Part shown: one piece after another, positions 37,171-44,938 of the stretch | Position numbering within the stretch: position 1 is the stretch's first letter | Layout of the letters: the number at the start of each line of letters is the position of its first letter | NCBI RefSeq assembly: GCF_900089605.1 | Contig: NZ_LT594324.1 | Location: forward strand, 6,324,001 to 6,388,000 | DNA length: 64,000 nucleotides | From: Micromonospora narathiwatensis | Lineage (GTDB): Bacteria > Actinomycetota > Actinomycetes > Mycobacteriales > Micromonosporaceae | Direction of reading: 5' to 3' | Made by a program: the position numbers and the translations under genes | Notes under the pieces: generated by a model | Databases searched by the model: none | Told to the model about the DNA's origin: nothing | Seen by the model: the letters and a program-made list of their open reading frames with translations, nothing else

Positions 37171-37200
37171 CGGGCCCCGGCCGGACATGGCCGGGGCCCG
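37171..37200 (+). terminator. Terminator hairpin after secA
   Basis: Perfect 12-base stem CGGGCCCCGGCC / GGCCGGGGCCCG around a GGACAT loop, 21 bases after the secA stop. Confidence 0.8.
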
Positions 37201-37307
37201 TCCGCGTCCCGGCCCTGACACCGGCTCGTGGTTGATGACCCACCCGGCCCGGGCAGGTGGGTGTCCGGGCCGCCGGATGCCGCGATGTGCGGCGGTGCTG
37301 GCGCCCG

Positions 37308-37898
37308 TCAGAGGACGTCGAGGGTGGTGCAGAGCCAGGCGGCGCGGCGGTGTTCCAGGCGTAGGGCGATCGCCCAGCTGGCACCTCCGGTGCCGGCGAG
37401 TACGGCGGCGGCCTCGACCGCGCCCGCGCGGGGTTCGCACACGCGCAGCCGGCGGAGCTGGAGGACCGGTCGGGCGGAACGGCGGCGTACGGGGCCGACC
37501 CGGCGGGCGGCCCTGGCCAGCTCGGTGGCCACCCGGGTCCCGGCGTCGGGCACGCAGAGCGGCCGGAGCTGCCCGGGCGGACGGTAGCCGTTGACGATCT
37601 CCAGGAAGGTACGGACGAAGCGGAAGGCGGCCCGGGTGGCCTCGGGGGTCGCGGTGACCAGGGCGGTTGCCGGTGAGCCGCCGGTACGCCGCCCCGGCCC
37701 GGTCGGTGCCGGCCGGATGTCCACGGGGCGGCCGGCGGGTCGGCCGGAGTCGCGGCGGCGAGAGCCGAACAGGTCGAGGGTGAGCTGATCGACATCACCC
37801 CAGGGTGAGCCCTCGTCGACGCAGGGCGGGTCGATCGGCGGGGCGGGGCGGAGGCGGACCGGGGGACGCGGTGCGAGCGGGCGGCGGGTGTCGGTCAT
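37308..37898 (-). CDS. Rv3235-family protein (DUF6459-like)
   Basis: 196 residues from the ATG at 37898 (MTDTRRPLAPRPP). The first ~85 residues are Pro/Arg-rich and probably disordered; the C-terminal ~110 residues form the conserved domain (ATRAAFRFVRTFLEIVNGYRPPGQLRPLCVPDAGTRVATELAR...PVLQLRRLRVCEPRAGAVEAAAVL...AIALRLEHRRAAWLCTTLDVL). This matches Rv3235, found downstream of secA in mycobacteria. Function is unknown. It is read in the same direction as the BldC-like gene upstream and is preceded by the same GGCAAA direct repeats. Confidence 0.8.
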   Translation of the reverse strand: MTDTRRPLAPRPPVRLRPAPPIDPPCVDEGSPWGDVDQLTLDLFGSRRRDSGRPAGRPVDIRPAPTGPGRRTGGSPATALVTATPEATRAAFRFVRTFLEIVNGYRPPGQLRPLCVPDAGTRVATELARAARRVGPVRRRSARPVLQLRRLRVCEPRAGAVEAAAVLAGTGGASWAIALRLEHRRAAWLCTTLDVL

Positions 37899-37919
37899 CC
37901 TCAACCCCTGTTCGTTGCG

Positions 37920-37935
37920 TTTGCCTTCGTTTGCC
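37920..37935 (-). promoter_or_regulatory. GGCAAA-N4-GGCAAA direct repeat upstream of the Rv3235-like gene
   Basis: On the minus strand GGCAAA CGAA GGCAAA (forward TTTGCC at 37920-37925 and 37930-37935), period 10 bases, 22 bases before the start codon. The same arrangement stands before the HTH gene (38252-38267), which makes it a likely operator. Confidence 0.5.
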
Positions 37936-38000
37936 TCCGACAGGGTCTCATTCTTAGGCAGGGCAACGCCTGTCGTCAATGCCGCTACGGCATCGGGCGG

Positions 38001-38228
38001 TCACTCCGGGTCGCGGTCGGCGAGTGGGTTGTCGCGTACCCACTCGGCGGTCTCCGCGTACTTGCGCTGGATGTACTCCTCCAGCCGGGCGCGTTCCACC
38101 CGCCACTGCCCACGGCCGCCGATCTTGATCGCGGGCAACTCTCCGCTCCGTACCATGTGGTAGACCTGCGAGTCCGAGACGTTGAGCTCGGCGGCCACGT
38201 CGGACAGCAGCAGGAACCTCGGCTCCAC
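38001..38228 (-). CDS. BldC-like MerR/excisionase-type HTH regulator
   Basis: 75 residues from the GTG at 38228, preceded by GGGGAG at good spacing; a longer reading from 38276 is less likely. A single winged HTH domain (LLLSDVAAELNVSDSQVYHMVRSGELPAIKIGGRGQWRVERARLEEYIQRKYAE) in the layout of BldC and other small MerR-superfamily proteins that lack an effector domain. BldC binds DNA as head-to-tail multimers on direct repeats about a helical turn apart, and such repeats lie 24 bases before this gene and 22 bases before the next. Whether this is BldC itself or a paralogue cannot be settled here. Confidence 0.85.
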   Translation of the reverse strand: MEPRFLLLSDVAAELNVSDSQVYHMVRSGELPAIKIGGRGQWRVERARLEEYIQRKYAETAEWVRDNPLADRDPE

Positions 38229-38251
38229 GGTGACTCCCCGGGTCGGCTTCG

Positions 38252-38267
38252 TTTGCCTAAGTTTGCC
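38252..38267 (-). promoter_or_regulatory. GGCAAA-N4-GGCAAA direct repeat upstream of the BldC-like gene
   Basis: On the minus strand GGCAAA CTTA GGCAAA (forward TTTGCC at 38252-38257 and 38262-38267), period 10 bases, 24 bases before the start codon. It matches the site at 37920-37935 in sequence, spacing and position, suggesting autoregulation. Confidence 0.5.
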
Positions 38268-38455
38268 ACCGGTCACCGTCGCGCCCCCAGCCTCCGTCGG
38301 GGCGATCCGGAACGGGACACAGGTGATCCGGATCGGGACACACCGGTGGGGAACTTCTCCCCGGCGGGTGCGGGGTGTATGACGGTCTCGGCGTACGGCA
38401 TGATCGGCGCCCGGAGCCGGCTTCCGCCGGTCGGGCCTGAGCAGGGGAGAGACCG

Positions 38456-38965
38456 GTGGCCGACGAGCTTGTCCGGGTGTACGTGCCGGCGACCGTCCCG
38501 ATGCTGGCGCGGCTGCGCGAGCAGGGACTCGCGGTCGACGAGGCGCACGCGGTCACCCCGGAGCTGCGCGAGTGGTACGCCGAGGGCGACGAGGAGGAAC
38601 TGGAGTACGTCGCCTTCACCCGGGCCGCCCAGGACGCGCTGCTGTTGCTGCGGGCCGACCCGGCCGCACCCCGGCGACGGGTGGTCGTCTCCGCGGACCT
38701 GCCGGCGTCCTCGGTCGGCCGGGTCGACGGAGAACTCGGCTCCAGCGTCGTCCGGTTGGCCGGACCGGTGCCGGTGGCCACGGTGGCCGCGATCCACGTG
38801 GACGGGGCGGAGGCGATCGACGACGTGGCGGCGTCGGCCGAGGTGATCGCCGAGGCCCGGGCCGGCGACCCGGACGCCCAGTTCACCGTCGACGGGGCCG
38901 AGGACCACGAACTGGAGTGGTACGACGCGACCGAGCTGGACCTGCTGCTGCGCGAGGTCTCCTGA
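38456..38965 (+). CDS. DUF6912-like conserved protein
   Basis: 169 residues from GTG with a GGGGAGA ribosome site. Acidic soluble protein: [19 protein letters not shown], a helical [27 protein letters not shown] part, then beta-rich [17 protein letters not shown] and [30 protein letters not shown]. It resembles the DUF6912 family of actinobacteria. No catalytic motif is recognisable and the role is unknown. It is divergent from the BldC-like gene, with about 225 bases between them. Confidence 0.7.
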   Translation: MADELVRVYVPATVPMLARLREQGLAVDEAHAVTPELREWYAEGDEEELEYVAFTRAAQDALLLLRADPAAPRRRVVVSADLPASSVGRVDGELGSSVVRLAGPVPVATVAAIHVDGAEAIDDVAASAEVIAEARAGDPDAQFTVDGAEDHELEWYDATELDLLLREVS

Positions 38966-39017
38966 CCGGTCGGGCGGCGGGCACCCGGGGCCGGCGCCGG
39001 CCGCCCGCCCACACGGG

Positions 39018-40049
39018 TCAGGCGGTGGCCTCCTCGGCCGGCTCGTCCTCGTCGAGAGCGGGACGCGGGCCGAGCGTGCGGCCGAACGCGACGAGCGCGG
39101 CGAGCGCTCCGACGAACAGCACCCAGATGGCATTGTCGATCCGCGAGGTGCCCAGCGCCGTCTGCGCCACCTGGTCCGCCTCGCTGAGGGCGGCGGCAAG
39201 GTCCAGCAGGCCGCGCCCGCCGATCCGGATGATCACCTCGGTGAGCAGCAGGAGCAGGCCCGGCCCGGCCCCGGCGATCAGGTACGCCGGCCAGCGCAGC
39301 GCCGACCCGCCCCGGTGGGCGGCGCGGCGGCGGGCCCAGGTCAGGTAGCCGAAGGCCACCACTCCGGCGATCAACCCGGCGAGCAGCGACTCCGTCCGGG
39401 ACACCCACTTGGCGGCGTCGAGCATCGACTGCTGGGTGTCCCCGGCCCCGAACAGGTCGGACAGCGGATCCCGGACGCGGCTGAACAGCACCACGAAGAC
39501 CTGCGCGGCCAGCGTGGCGGCGGCCAGGCCGCCCACCACCCGGGCGTTGCGGGCGCCGGCCATCGCGCCGCCGATGATGGCCGCCGCGGCGGTGGTGCCG
39601 GCGATGGTGTTGGTGGTCGCGTTGTCGGCGTACGTCAGGTTGGTGGCCACGGCGGCGGCGAGCCCGACCAGCAGGCCGGTGCCGACGGCGGCGAGGAAGC
39701 GCAGGGTGGTCCGGCCGAGCGGGTTGGTCGCCACCAGGGCGACCGCGGCCCCGGCGACCAGCGCGGCGGTGATGACGCCGGGCAAGGCGTACGCGGAGAG
39801 GCTGATCGCGGTGACGCCGGCCGCGGCGCTGTTGATCGCCGCCCGGGTGGACCAGAGCATCGCGGCGAGCCAGCCGACCGCCACCAGCGCCAGCACCACC
39901 GCGCCGGGGACGTACGCCGGCCGCCCGGCGTCCTCCGGCGTCGGGGCCGCCTCGTCGGCCGGGGCGGGTGTCGGCTGCTCCGGGGCCTCGGGGGCGGCCT
40001 CGGGCTGGTCCGGCTCCGCGGCCGTGGAGCTGCCGGGCTGCTTGCTCAT
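39018..40049 (-). CDS. Polytopic membrane protein with acidic Pro/Ala-rich N-terminus
   Basis: 343 residues from the ATG at 40049 (MSKQPGSSTAAEPDQ). Residues 1-50 are rich in Pro, Glu and Ala and probably disordered in the cytoplasm; then about eight TM helices (VVLALVAVGWLAAMLWSTRAAI, ITAALVAGAAVALVATNP, FLAAVGTGLLVGLAAAVATNL, AGTTAAAAIIGGAMAGA, VGGLAAATLAAQVFVVLFS, LIAGVVAFGYLTWARR, YLIAGAGPGLLLLLTEVII, IWVLFVGALAALVAFGRTLG). The hydrophobic part shows internally similar Ala/Val/Thr-rich segments. The family is not recognised. Monocistronic. Confidence 0.75.
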   Translation of the reverse strand: MSKQPGSSTAAEPDQPEAAPEAPEQPTPAPADEAAPTPEDAGRPAYVPGAVVLALVAVGWLAAMLWSTRAAINSAAAGVTAISLSAYALPGVITAALVAGAAVALVATNPLGRTTLRFLAAVGTGLLVGLAAAVATNLTYADNATTNTIAGTTAAAAIIGGAMAGARNARVVGGLAAATLAAQVFVVLFSRVRDPLSDLFGAGDTQQSMLDAAKWVSRTESLLAGLIAGVVAFGYLTWARRRAAHRGGSALRWPAYLIAGAGPGLLLLLTEVIIRIGGRGLLDLAAALSEADQVAQTALGTSRIDNAIWVLFVGALAALVAFGRTLGPRPALDEDEPAEEATA

Positions 40050-40243
40050 CGTCTTCCCTTCGACGGACGCCGGACGGCCGCGACACGGCCCGGGGAGGTC
40101 ACCGGCCATCCAGCGTACGCGCCGCCGTGGGCGCCGCTCCGAACCCGCCTCGCGGGTCCCGGCACCGGCAGCCGGCGGCGGCGGTGGGCGATTCGACCTG
40201 CTGACGGATCGCAGGTGAAAGGCGAATATCGCTGAGGGTTCGT

Positions 40244-40271
40244 TTGATCAGGGTCGGTTCCTGCCTACGGT
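40244..40271 (+). promoter_or_regulatory. Candidate promoter of the pruA leader ORF and pruA
   Basis: TTGATC (40244-40249), 16-base spacer, TACGGT (40266-40271). An ATG begins seven bases after the -10, the same spacing as other [16 protein letters not shown] in the window. The 438-base gap between 40049 and pruA otherwise holds only the divergent promoter region of the membrane protein. Confidence 0.5.
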
Positions 40272-40278
40272 CCGGTGT

Positions 40279-40488
40279 ATGCGGGTGTGTCCCGGTCCTC
40301 GCCGGGTCAGCCGGGCGGGAGCGGCCGGACGAGGGGCGGCAGGGGTGGGTCGGCGGTGCCGCATGAAAGAATCGGCCCAGGTCCCGCCGCCGCGACCGGT
40401 CCGCCGCGCGGTGCCCGGCACCCGGCCGCCCGGCCGGTGCCGCGGGTCCGGTTTCGCCACCGCTGTCGAGATCGCACAGGAGCCGTGA
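40279..40488 (+). CDS. Possible leader peptide ORF coupled to pruA
   Basis: 69 codons from an ATG placed seven bases after a TACGGT -10 hexamer. Its TGA overlaps the pruA ATG (TGATG). The peptide is Arg/Gly/Pro-rich with ten prolines, including a PPP run and a PP pair (QVPPPRPVRR, TRPPGR). It has no family match that I know. Prolines and arginines are common in random high-GC frames, so coding status is uncertain; promoter spacing and coupling are what favour it. An internal ATG at 40363 gives a 41-residue form. Confidence 0.35.
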   Translation: MRVCPGPRRVSRAGAAGRGAAGVGRRCRMKESAQVPPPRPVRRAVPGTRPPGRCRGSGFATAVEIAQEP

Positions 40489-42116
40489 TGGACGCCGTGT
40501 TCTCCGTACCCGAGCCGCGCAACGAGCCGGTCCACGCCTACGAGCCCGGCAGCCCCGACCGGGAGCGGCTCCAGCGGCGGCTGGTCGAACTGGCCGCGGA
40601 GCAGATCGAGCTGCCGATGACCATCGCCGGCGAGCAGCGGATGGCCGGCGGCGAGCCGATCAACGTGGTCCAGCCGCACAAGCACGCGCACGTGCTCGGC
40701 GTCACCGGGCACGCCAACCACGACGACGCCCGGGCCGCGGTCAGGGCCGCCAAGGACGCCGCCCCGATGTGGCGGGCGCTGCCGTTCGAGGAGCGCGCCG
40801 CGATCTTCCTGCGCGCCGCCGACCTGCTCGCCGGCCCCTGGCGGGACACCCTCAACGCGGCCACGATGCTCGGCCAGTCCAAGACGGCCGTCCAGGCCGA
40901 GATCGACGCGGCCTGCGAGTTCATCGACTTCCTGCGGTTCAACGTGTACTTCGCCCGCAAGCTGCTGGCCGAGCAGCCGATGTCCTCGCCGGGCGTGTGG
41001 AACCGCTTCGACCACCGCCCCCTCGAAGGCTTCGTCTACGCGGTCACCCCCTTCAACTTCACCGCCATCGCCGGCAACCTGCCCTCGACGCCGGCCCTGC
41101 TCGGCAACACCGTGGTCTGGAAGCCGGGCCCGACCCAGCAGTTCGCCGCGCACTTCACGATGCGGCTGTTCGAGGCCGCCGGCCTGCCGCCCGGCGTGAT
41201 CAACATGGTCACCGGGCGTGGCGAGGAGGTCTCCGACGTCGTGCTCGCCGACCCGGACCTGGCCGGCATCCACTTCACCGGCTCGACCAAGGTGTTCCAG
41301 CACCTGTGGCGGACCGTCGGCGAGAACATCGCCCGCTACCGGGGCTACCCGCGCCTGGTCGGCGAGACCGGCGGCAAGGACTTCGTGGTCGCGCACCCCA
41401 GCGCCGACGTGGACGCCCTGCACACCGCGCTGATCCGGGGCGCCTACGAATACCAGGGGCAGAAGTGCTCGGCCGCGTCCCGGGCGTACGTCCCGCGGTC
41501 GATCTGGGAGGGTGGGCTGCGCGACCGGCTGGCCGCCACCGCCGACTCGCTGACGTACGGCGACGTGACCGACTTCCGCAACTTCGGTGGTGCGGTCATC
41601 GACGACAAGGCGTTCGGCCGGCACACCGCCGCGCTGGAGCTGATCAAGGGCGACGACAGCTGCACGGTCCTGGCCGGCGGCACCGCCGACGACTCGGTCG
41701 GCTACTTCGTCCGGCCGACCCTGTTCGAGTGCTCCGACGCCGCCCACGAGACCTTCACCACCGAGTACTTCGGGCCGATCCTCGGGGTGCACGTCTTCGA
41801 CGACGCCCGCTTCGACGACGTGGTGGCGCAGGCCGAGTCGATCGCGCCGTACGCGCTGACCGGGTCGATCTTCGCGACCGACCGCCGGGTGGTCGACCAG
41901 GTGGCCGAGAAGATGCGGTACGCGGCCGGCAACTTCTACATCAACGACAAGCCGACCGGCGCGGTGGTCGGGCAGCAGCCGTTCGGCGGGGCCCGGGCCA
42001 GCGGCACCAACGACAAGGCGGGCTCCTGGCACAACCTGGTCCGCTGGATGTCGCCGCGGACGATCAAGGAGACCTTCGTCCCGCCGACCGACCACACGTA
42101 CCCCCACATGGGCTGA
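40488..42116 (+). CDS. pruA: L-glutamate gamma-semialdehyde (P5C) dehydrogenase
   Basis: 542 residues from ATG. Second step of proline catabolism: oxidises glutamate semialdehyde to glutamate with NAD. Aldehyde dehydrogenase fold: VTPFNFTAIAGNLPSTPALLGNTVVWKPG (cofactor site), FTGSTKVFQHLW, general-base Glu in GETGGKDFV, catalytic Cys327 in YEYQGQKCSAASRAYV, and QQPFGGARASGTNDKAG near the C-terminus. The length and the N-terminal extension (VHAYEPGSPDRERLQ) fit the stand-alone group 1 P5C dehydrogenases. No proline dehydrogenase gene is in the window. Confidence 0.95.
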   Translation: MDAVFSVPEPRNEPVHAYEPGSPDRERLQRRLVELAAEQIELPMTIAGEQRMAGGEPINVVQPHKHAHVLGVTGHANHDDARAAVRAAKDAAPMWRALPFEERAAIFLRAADLLAGPWRDTLNAATMLGQSKTAVQAEIDAACEFIDFLRFNVYFARKLLAEQPMSSPGVWNRFDHRPLEGFVYAVTPFNFTAIAGNLPSTPALLGNTVVWKPGPTQQFAAHFTMRLFEAAGLPPGVINMVTGRGEEVSDVVLADPDLAGIHFTGSTKVFQHLWRTVGENIARYRGYPRLVGETGGKDFVVAHPSADVDALHTALIRGAYEYQGQKCSAASRAYVPRSIWEGGLRDRLAATADSLTYGDVTDFRNFGGAVIDDKAFGRHTAALELIKGDDSCTVLAGGTADDSVGYFVRPTLFECSDAAHETFTTEYFGPILGVHVFDDARFDDVVAQAESIAPYALTGSIFATDRRVVDQVAEKMRYAAGNFYINDKPTGAVVGQQPFGGARASGTNDKAGSWHNLVRWMSPRTIKETFVPPTDHTYPHMG

Positions 42117-42125
42117 ACCGGCGAC

Positions 42126-42160
42126 GGCCGCCGGTGGCGCGCGGAGCGTCACCGGCGGCC
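42126..42160 (+). terminator. Terminator hairpin after pruA
   Basis: Perfect 11-base inverted repeat GGCCGCCGGTG / CACCGGCGGCC, ten bases after the pruA stop; no T-run. Confidence 0.7.
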
Positions 42161-42307
42161 CGGCGGTCACCACTGGTGACGGACGGGCGACGCGCCGACG
42201 TCCCCGGCGGACTGTCGTCCACCGACAGTGCACATCGGACGACCCAACCGGCGCCGAAAATGGCAAATCCTGGACGCCGGGTCGGGCAAAGTGGCAGCTT
42301 AGAGGGC

Positions 42308-42826
42308 ATGGCGGAAACCGGAGTCAACCCGACAGCGGCGGCCCTGCTGGGGCTGCTGCACGAGGGACCGATGACAGGCGGCCAGCTGATGGCCGCCGCT
42401 GAGCGCCGACTGGCGCCGTACTGGTCGATGACCCGCAGTCAGGTCTACCGGGAGCTTCCGGTGCTGGCCGAGAAGGGCATGGTGCGACTCGGCAAGCCCG
42501 GGCCGCGGATGAGTCAGCCGTACGCGATCACGGCGGCGGGAAAACGGACATTTTCCCGCTGGCTGGCCGAGAACCCCGGCAAGGACACGATCCGTAACCC
42601 GGTGGCGTTGCGGATCGCCTTCGGCAGCCTGCACTCGGCGACTCAGCTCAAGACCCTGTACACCACGGCGAACGAATACCACACCGAAGCCCTCGCGGCG
42701 GCGCGCGAGCAGGTCAAGAACGCCAAGAAGGAAGGCGACAACTACGACGCCAGCGCGTTGGAGTTCGCCGTCGCCTACCATCGGGCGGCCCTGTCCTGGC
42801 TCAAGGCCGCTCCGGCAGGCGGGTGA
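42308..42826 (+). CDS. PadR-family transcriptional regulator
   Basis: 172 residues from ATG with AGAGGG upstream. N-terminal winged helix of the PadR type (AALLGLLHEGPMTGGQLMAAAERRLAPYWSMTRSQVYRELPVLAEKGMVRLGKPGPRMSQPYAITAAGKRTFSRWL) and a C-terminal helical dimerisation half (TLYTTANEYHTEALAAAREQVKNAKKEGD). Likely a repressor responding to a small molecule. Target not evident; neither pruA nor prfB is an obvious candidate, and no ATGT-N8-ACAT operator was found nearby. Confidence 0.9.
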   Translation: MAETGVNPTAAALLGLLHEGPMTGGQLMAAAERRLAPYWSMTRSQVYRELPVLAEKGMVRLGKPGPRMSQPYAITAAGKRTFSRWLAENPGKDTIRNPVALRIAFGSLHSATQLKTLYTTANEYHTEALAAAREQVKNAKKEGDNYDASALEFAVAYHRAALSWLKAAPAGG

Positions 42827-42840
42827 CTCCTCGCCGGTGA

Positions 42841-42932
42841 CCGCGGGGGCTCGTAGGCTCGCTCCTCGCCCGCGCGGTGCTGACTTTTGCGCGGGACTGC
42901 GGGGCTCGCAAGCTCACTCCTCGCCCGCGCAG
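42841..42932 (-). repeat. Inverted, imperfectly duplicated copy of the GAGGAGTGAGC repeat before prfB
   Basis: Read on the minus strand, 42932 to about 42890 gives GCGGGCGAGGAGTGAGC followed by TTGCGAGCCCCGCAGTC, matching the mtrB/lpqB unit apart from a CGGGG deletion and a few substitutions; a second diverged copy (GCGAGGAGCGAGCCTACGAGC) follows down to 42841. Here the element is in a promoter region rather than at a stop/start overlap. Confidence 0.7.
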
Positions 42933-42946
42933 TACGCTTGTCTGTC

Positions 42947-44068
42947 GTGACCGCTGCCGATTACGCCGAACAGCTCAAGGAACTCGACGCCACCCTGCGC
43001 AACATCGAGGCGGTGCTCGACCTCGACAAGCTGCGCCAGCAGAAGGCCCGCCTGGAGCAGGAGGCCTCCGCGCCCGACCTCTGGGACGACCAGGCCAAGG
43101 CGCAGCAGGTGACGTCGCAGCTGTCGTACGTCAACGGCGAGATCACCAAGCTCGGCAACCTCCGCTCCCGGCTCGACGACGCCGGGGTGCTGCTGGAGCT
43201 CGCCCAGGACGAGTCCGACCCGGGCGCCCTCGCCGAGGTCGAGTCGGAGGTCGTCGGGCTGACCAAGGCCATCCAGGAGATGGAGGTCCGCACCCTGCTC
43301 TCCGGCGAGTACGACTCCCGGGAGGCGCTGGTCGCCATCCGGGCCGGCGCCGGCGGCGTGGACGCGGCGGACTTCGCCGAGATGCTGCTGCGGATGTACC
43401 TGCGCTGGGCCGAGCGGCACGGCTACCCGACCGAGGTCTACGAGACGTCGTACGCCGAGGAGGCGGGCCTCAAGTCCACCACCTTCACGGTCAAGGTGCC
43501 CTACGCGTACGGCACGCTCAGCGTCGAGTCCGGCACGCACCGGCTGGTGCGGATCAGCCCGTTCGACAACCAGGGCCGGCGGCAGACCAGCTTCGCCGGC
43601 GTCGAGGTGCTGCCGGTCGTCGAGCAGACCGACCACATCGAGATCCCCGAGAACGAGATGCGGATCGACGTCTACCGCTCCTCGGGCCCCGGTGGGCAGA
43701 GCGTCAACACCACCGACTCGGCCGTCCGGATCACCCACATCCCGACCGGCATCGTGGTCACCTGCCAGAACGAGAAGTCGCAGCTGCAGAACAAGGCCTC
43801 CGCGCTGCGGGTGCTCCAGGCCCGGCTGCTGGAGCGCAAGCGCCAGGAGGAGCAGGCGAAGCTCCAGGGCCTGAAGACCGAGGCCGCCGGCTCCTGGGGC
43901 GACCAGATGCGCTCGTACGTCCTGCACCCGTATCAGATGGTGAAGGATCTGCGAACCGAGCAGGAGACGGGCAATCCGTCCGCGGTCTTCGACGGTGAGC
44001 TGGACGGCTTCATCGAGGCGGGAATCCGCTGGCGGAAGCAGCAGCAGCTCAGCGCTGACGGTGTGTGA
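42947..44068 (+). CDS. prfB: Peptide chain release factor 2
   Basis: 373 residues from the GTG at 42947. TACGCT at 42933-42938 stands eight bases upstream, so the mRNA is probably leaderless. Recognises UGA/UAA through the SPF tripeptide ([16 protein letters not shown]) and hydrolyses peptidyl-tRNA with the GGQ loop ([20 protein letters not shown]). The reading frame is continuous through the region where E. coli prfB has its programmed +1 frameshift (after [24 protein letters not shown]), so that autoregulation is absent. Followed by a 12-base inverted repeat and ftsE. Confidence 0.97.
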   Translation: MTAADYAEQLKELDATLRNIEAVLDLDKLRQQKARLEQEASAPDLWDDQAKAQQVTSQLSYVNGEITKLGNLRSRLDDAGVLLELAQDESDPGALAEVESEVVGLTKAIQEMEVRTLLSGEYDSREALVAIRAGAGGVDAADFAEMLLRMYLRWAERHGYPTEVYETSYAEEAGLKSTTFTVKVPYAYGTLSVESGTHRLVRISPFDNQGRRQTSFAGVEVLPVVEQTDHIEIPENEMRIDVYRSSGPGGQSVNTTDSAVRITHIPTGIVVTCQNEKSQLQNKASALRVLQARLLERKRQEEQAKLQGLKTEAAGSWGDQMRSYVLHPYQMVKDLRTEQETGNPSAVFDGELDGFIEAGIRWRKQQQLSADGV

Positions 44069-44083
44069 TCGCTCTTGGACGCA

Positions 44084-44126
44084 CCGCGTCATCGATCTCT
44101 GGCTGACCGGCTGAATCGATGACGCG
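44084..44126. terminator. Inverted repeat between prfB and ftsE
   Basis: Perfect 12-base arms CGCGTCATCGAT (44084-44095) and ATCGATGACGCG (44115-44126) with a 19-base loop. It lies after the prfB stop; it may terminate prfB transcription or be an operator, since the arms are less GC-rich than typical terminators here. Confidence 0.5.
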
Positions 44127-44150
44127 ACGCGCATCCCGGGGGCGGGGCGC

Positions 44151-44178
44151 TTGGCTCTCCGGTTACACCGCGTAGACT
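44151..44178 (+). promoter_or_regulatory. ftsE promoter (leaderless)
   Basis: TTGGCT (44151-44156), 16-base spacer, TAGACT (44173-44178). The ftsE GTG begins eight bases after the -10, so the start codon would be at or next to the 5' end of the mRNA. Confidence 0.6.
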
Positions 44179-44186
44179 CACGACCC

Positions 44187-44867
44187 GTGATTCAGCTTGA
44201 GCAAGTGACGAAGACGTACCCGAAGGCGTCCCGGCCTTCGCTCGACAACGTGTCCGTCTCGATCGAGAAGGGCGAGTTCGTCTTCTTCATCGGTCCCTCC
44301 GGCTCCGGCAAGTCCACGATCATCAAGATGCTGCTGCACGAGGTCGCCCCCAACAAGGGGCGGGTCGTCGTCAACGGCAAGGACGTCACGTCGATGCGGT
44401 CCTGGAAGCGACCCCACTTCCGGCGTTCCATCGGCTGTGTCTTCCAGGACTTCCGTCTGCTGCCGAACCGCACCGCGTACGAGAACGTGGCGTTCGCCCT
44501 GGAGGTGATCGGCAAGACCAAGGCGGTGGCCCGCCGGGTCGTGCCGGAGGTGCTGGAGCTGGTCGGCCTCGGTGGGAAGGAGCACCGCTACCCCCACGAG
44601 CTCTCCGGTGGTGAGCAGCAGCGGGTGGCGGTGGCCCGGGCGTTCGTGAACCGGCCGCTGATCCTGCTGGCGGACGAGCCCACCGGAAACCTGGACCCGG
44701 ACACGTCGATCGAGATCATGCGCCTGCTGGACCGAATCAACCGCACCGGCACGACCGTCGTGATGGTCACGCACGACTCCAACATCGTGAACCAGATGCG
44801 CCGTCGGGTCATCGAGATCGAGAGCGGCCGCATCGTGCGAGACCAGGCCCGTGGCGTCTACGGCTGA
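44187..44867 (+). CDS. ftsE: Cell division ATP-binding protein FtsE
   Basis: 226 residues from GTG. ABC ATPase with Walker [10 protein letters not shown], signature LSGGEQQR, Walker [11 protein letters not shown], and H-loop VTHDSNI. Forms the FtsEX complex with the following gene product; FtsEX does not transport but couples ATP hydrolysis to activation of peptidoglycan hydrolases at division. The order prfB-ftsE-ftsX-smpB is conserved in actinobacteria. Confidence 0.96.
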   Translation: MIQLEQVTKTYPKASRPSLDNVSVSIEKGEFVFFIGPSGSGKSTIIKMLLHEVAPNKGRVVVNGKDVTSMRSWKRPHFRRSIGCVFQDFRLLPNRTAYENVAFALEVIGKTKAVARRVVPEVLELVGLGGKEHRYPHELSGGEQQRVAVARAFVNRPLILLADEPTGNLDPDTSIEIMRLLDRINRTGTTVVMVTHDSNIVNQMRRRVIEIESGRIVRDQARGVYG

Positions 44868-44938
44868 GCCGTTCCCGCTGACGATCCGTAGATCCTGACG
44901 ACGAACACCTCACGCCGGAGAGCCGGAGGAATTTTCCG

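Noticed and set aside
42240..42300. GGCAAA words upstream of padR as further BldC-like sites
   Set aside because: Two GGCAAA words occur (TGGCAAATCC and GGGCAAAGTG) but more than 20 bases apart and not in the 10-base period of the two matched sites.
43010..43080. Programmed frameshift in prfB
   Set aside because: The frame is continuous and there is no in-frame TGA preceded by a CTT slippery codon, so no frameshift is needed.
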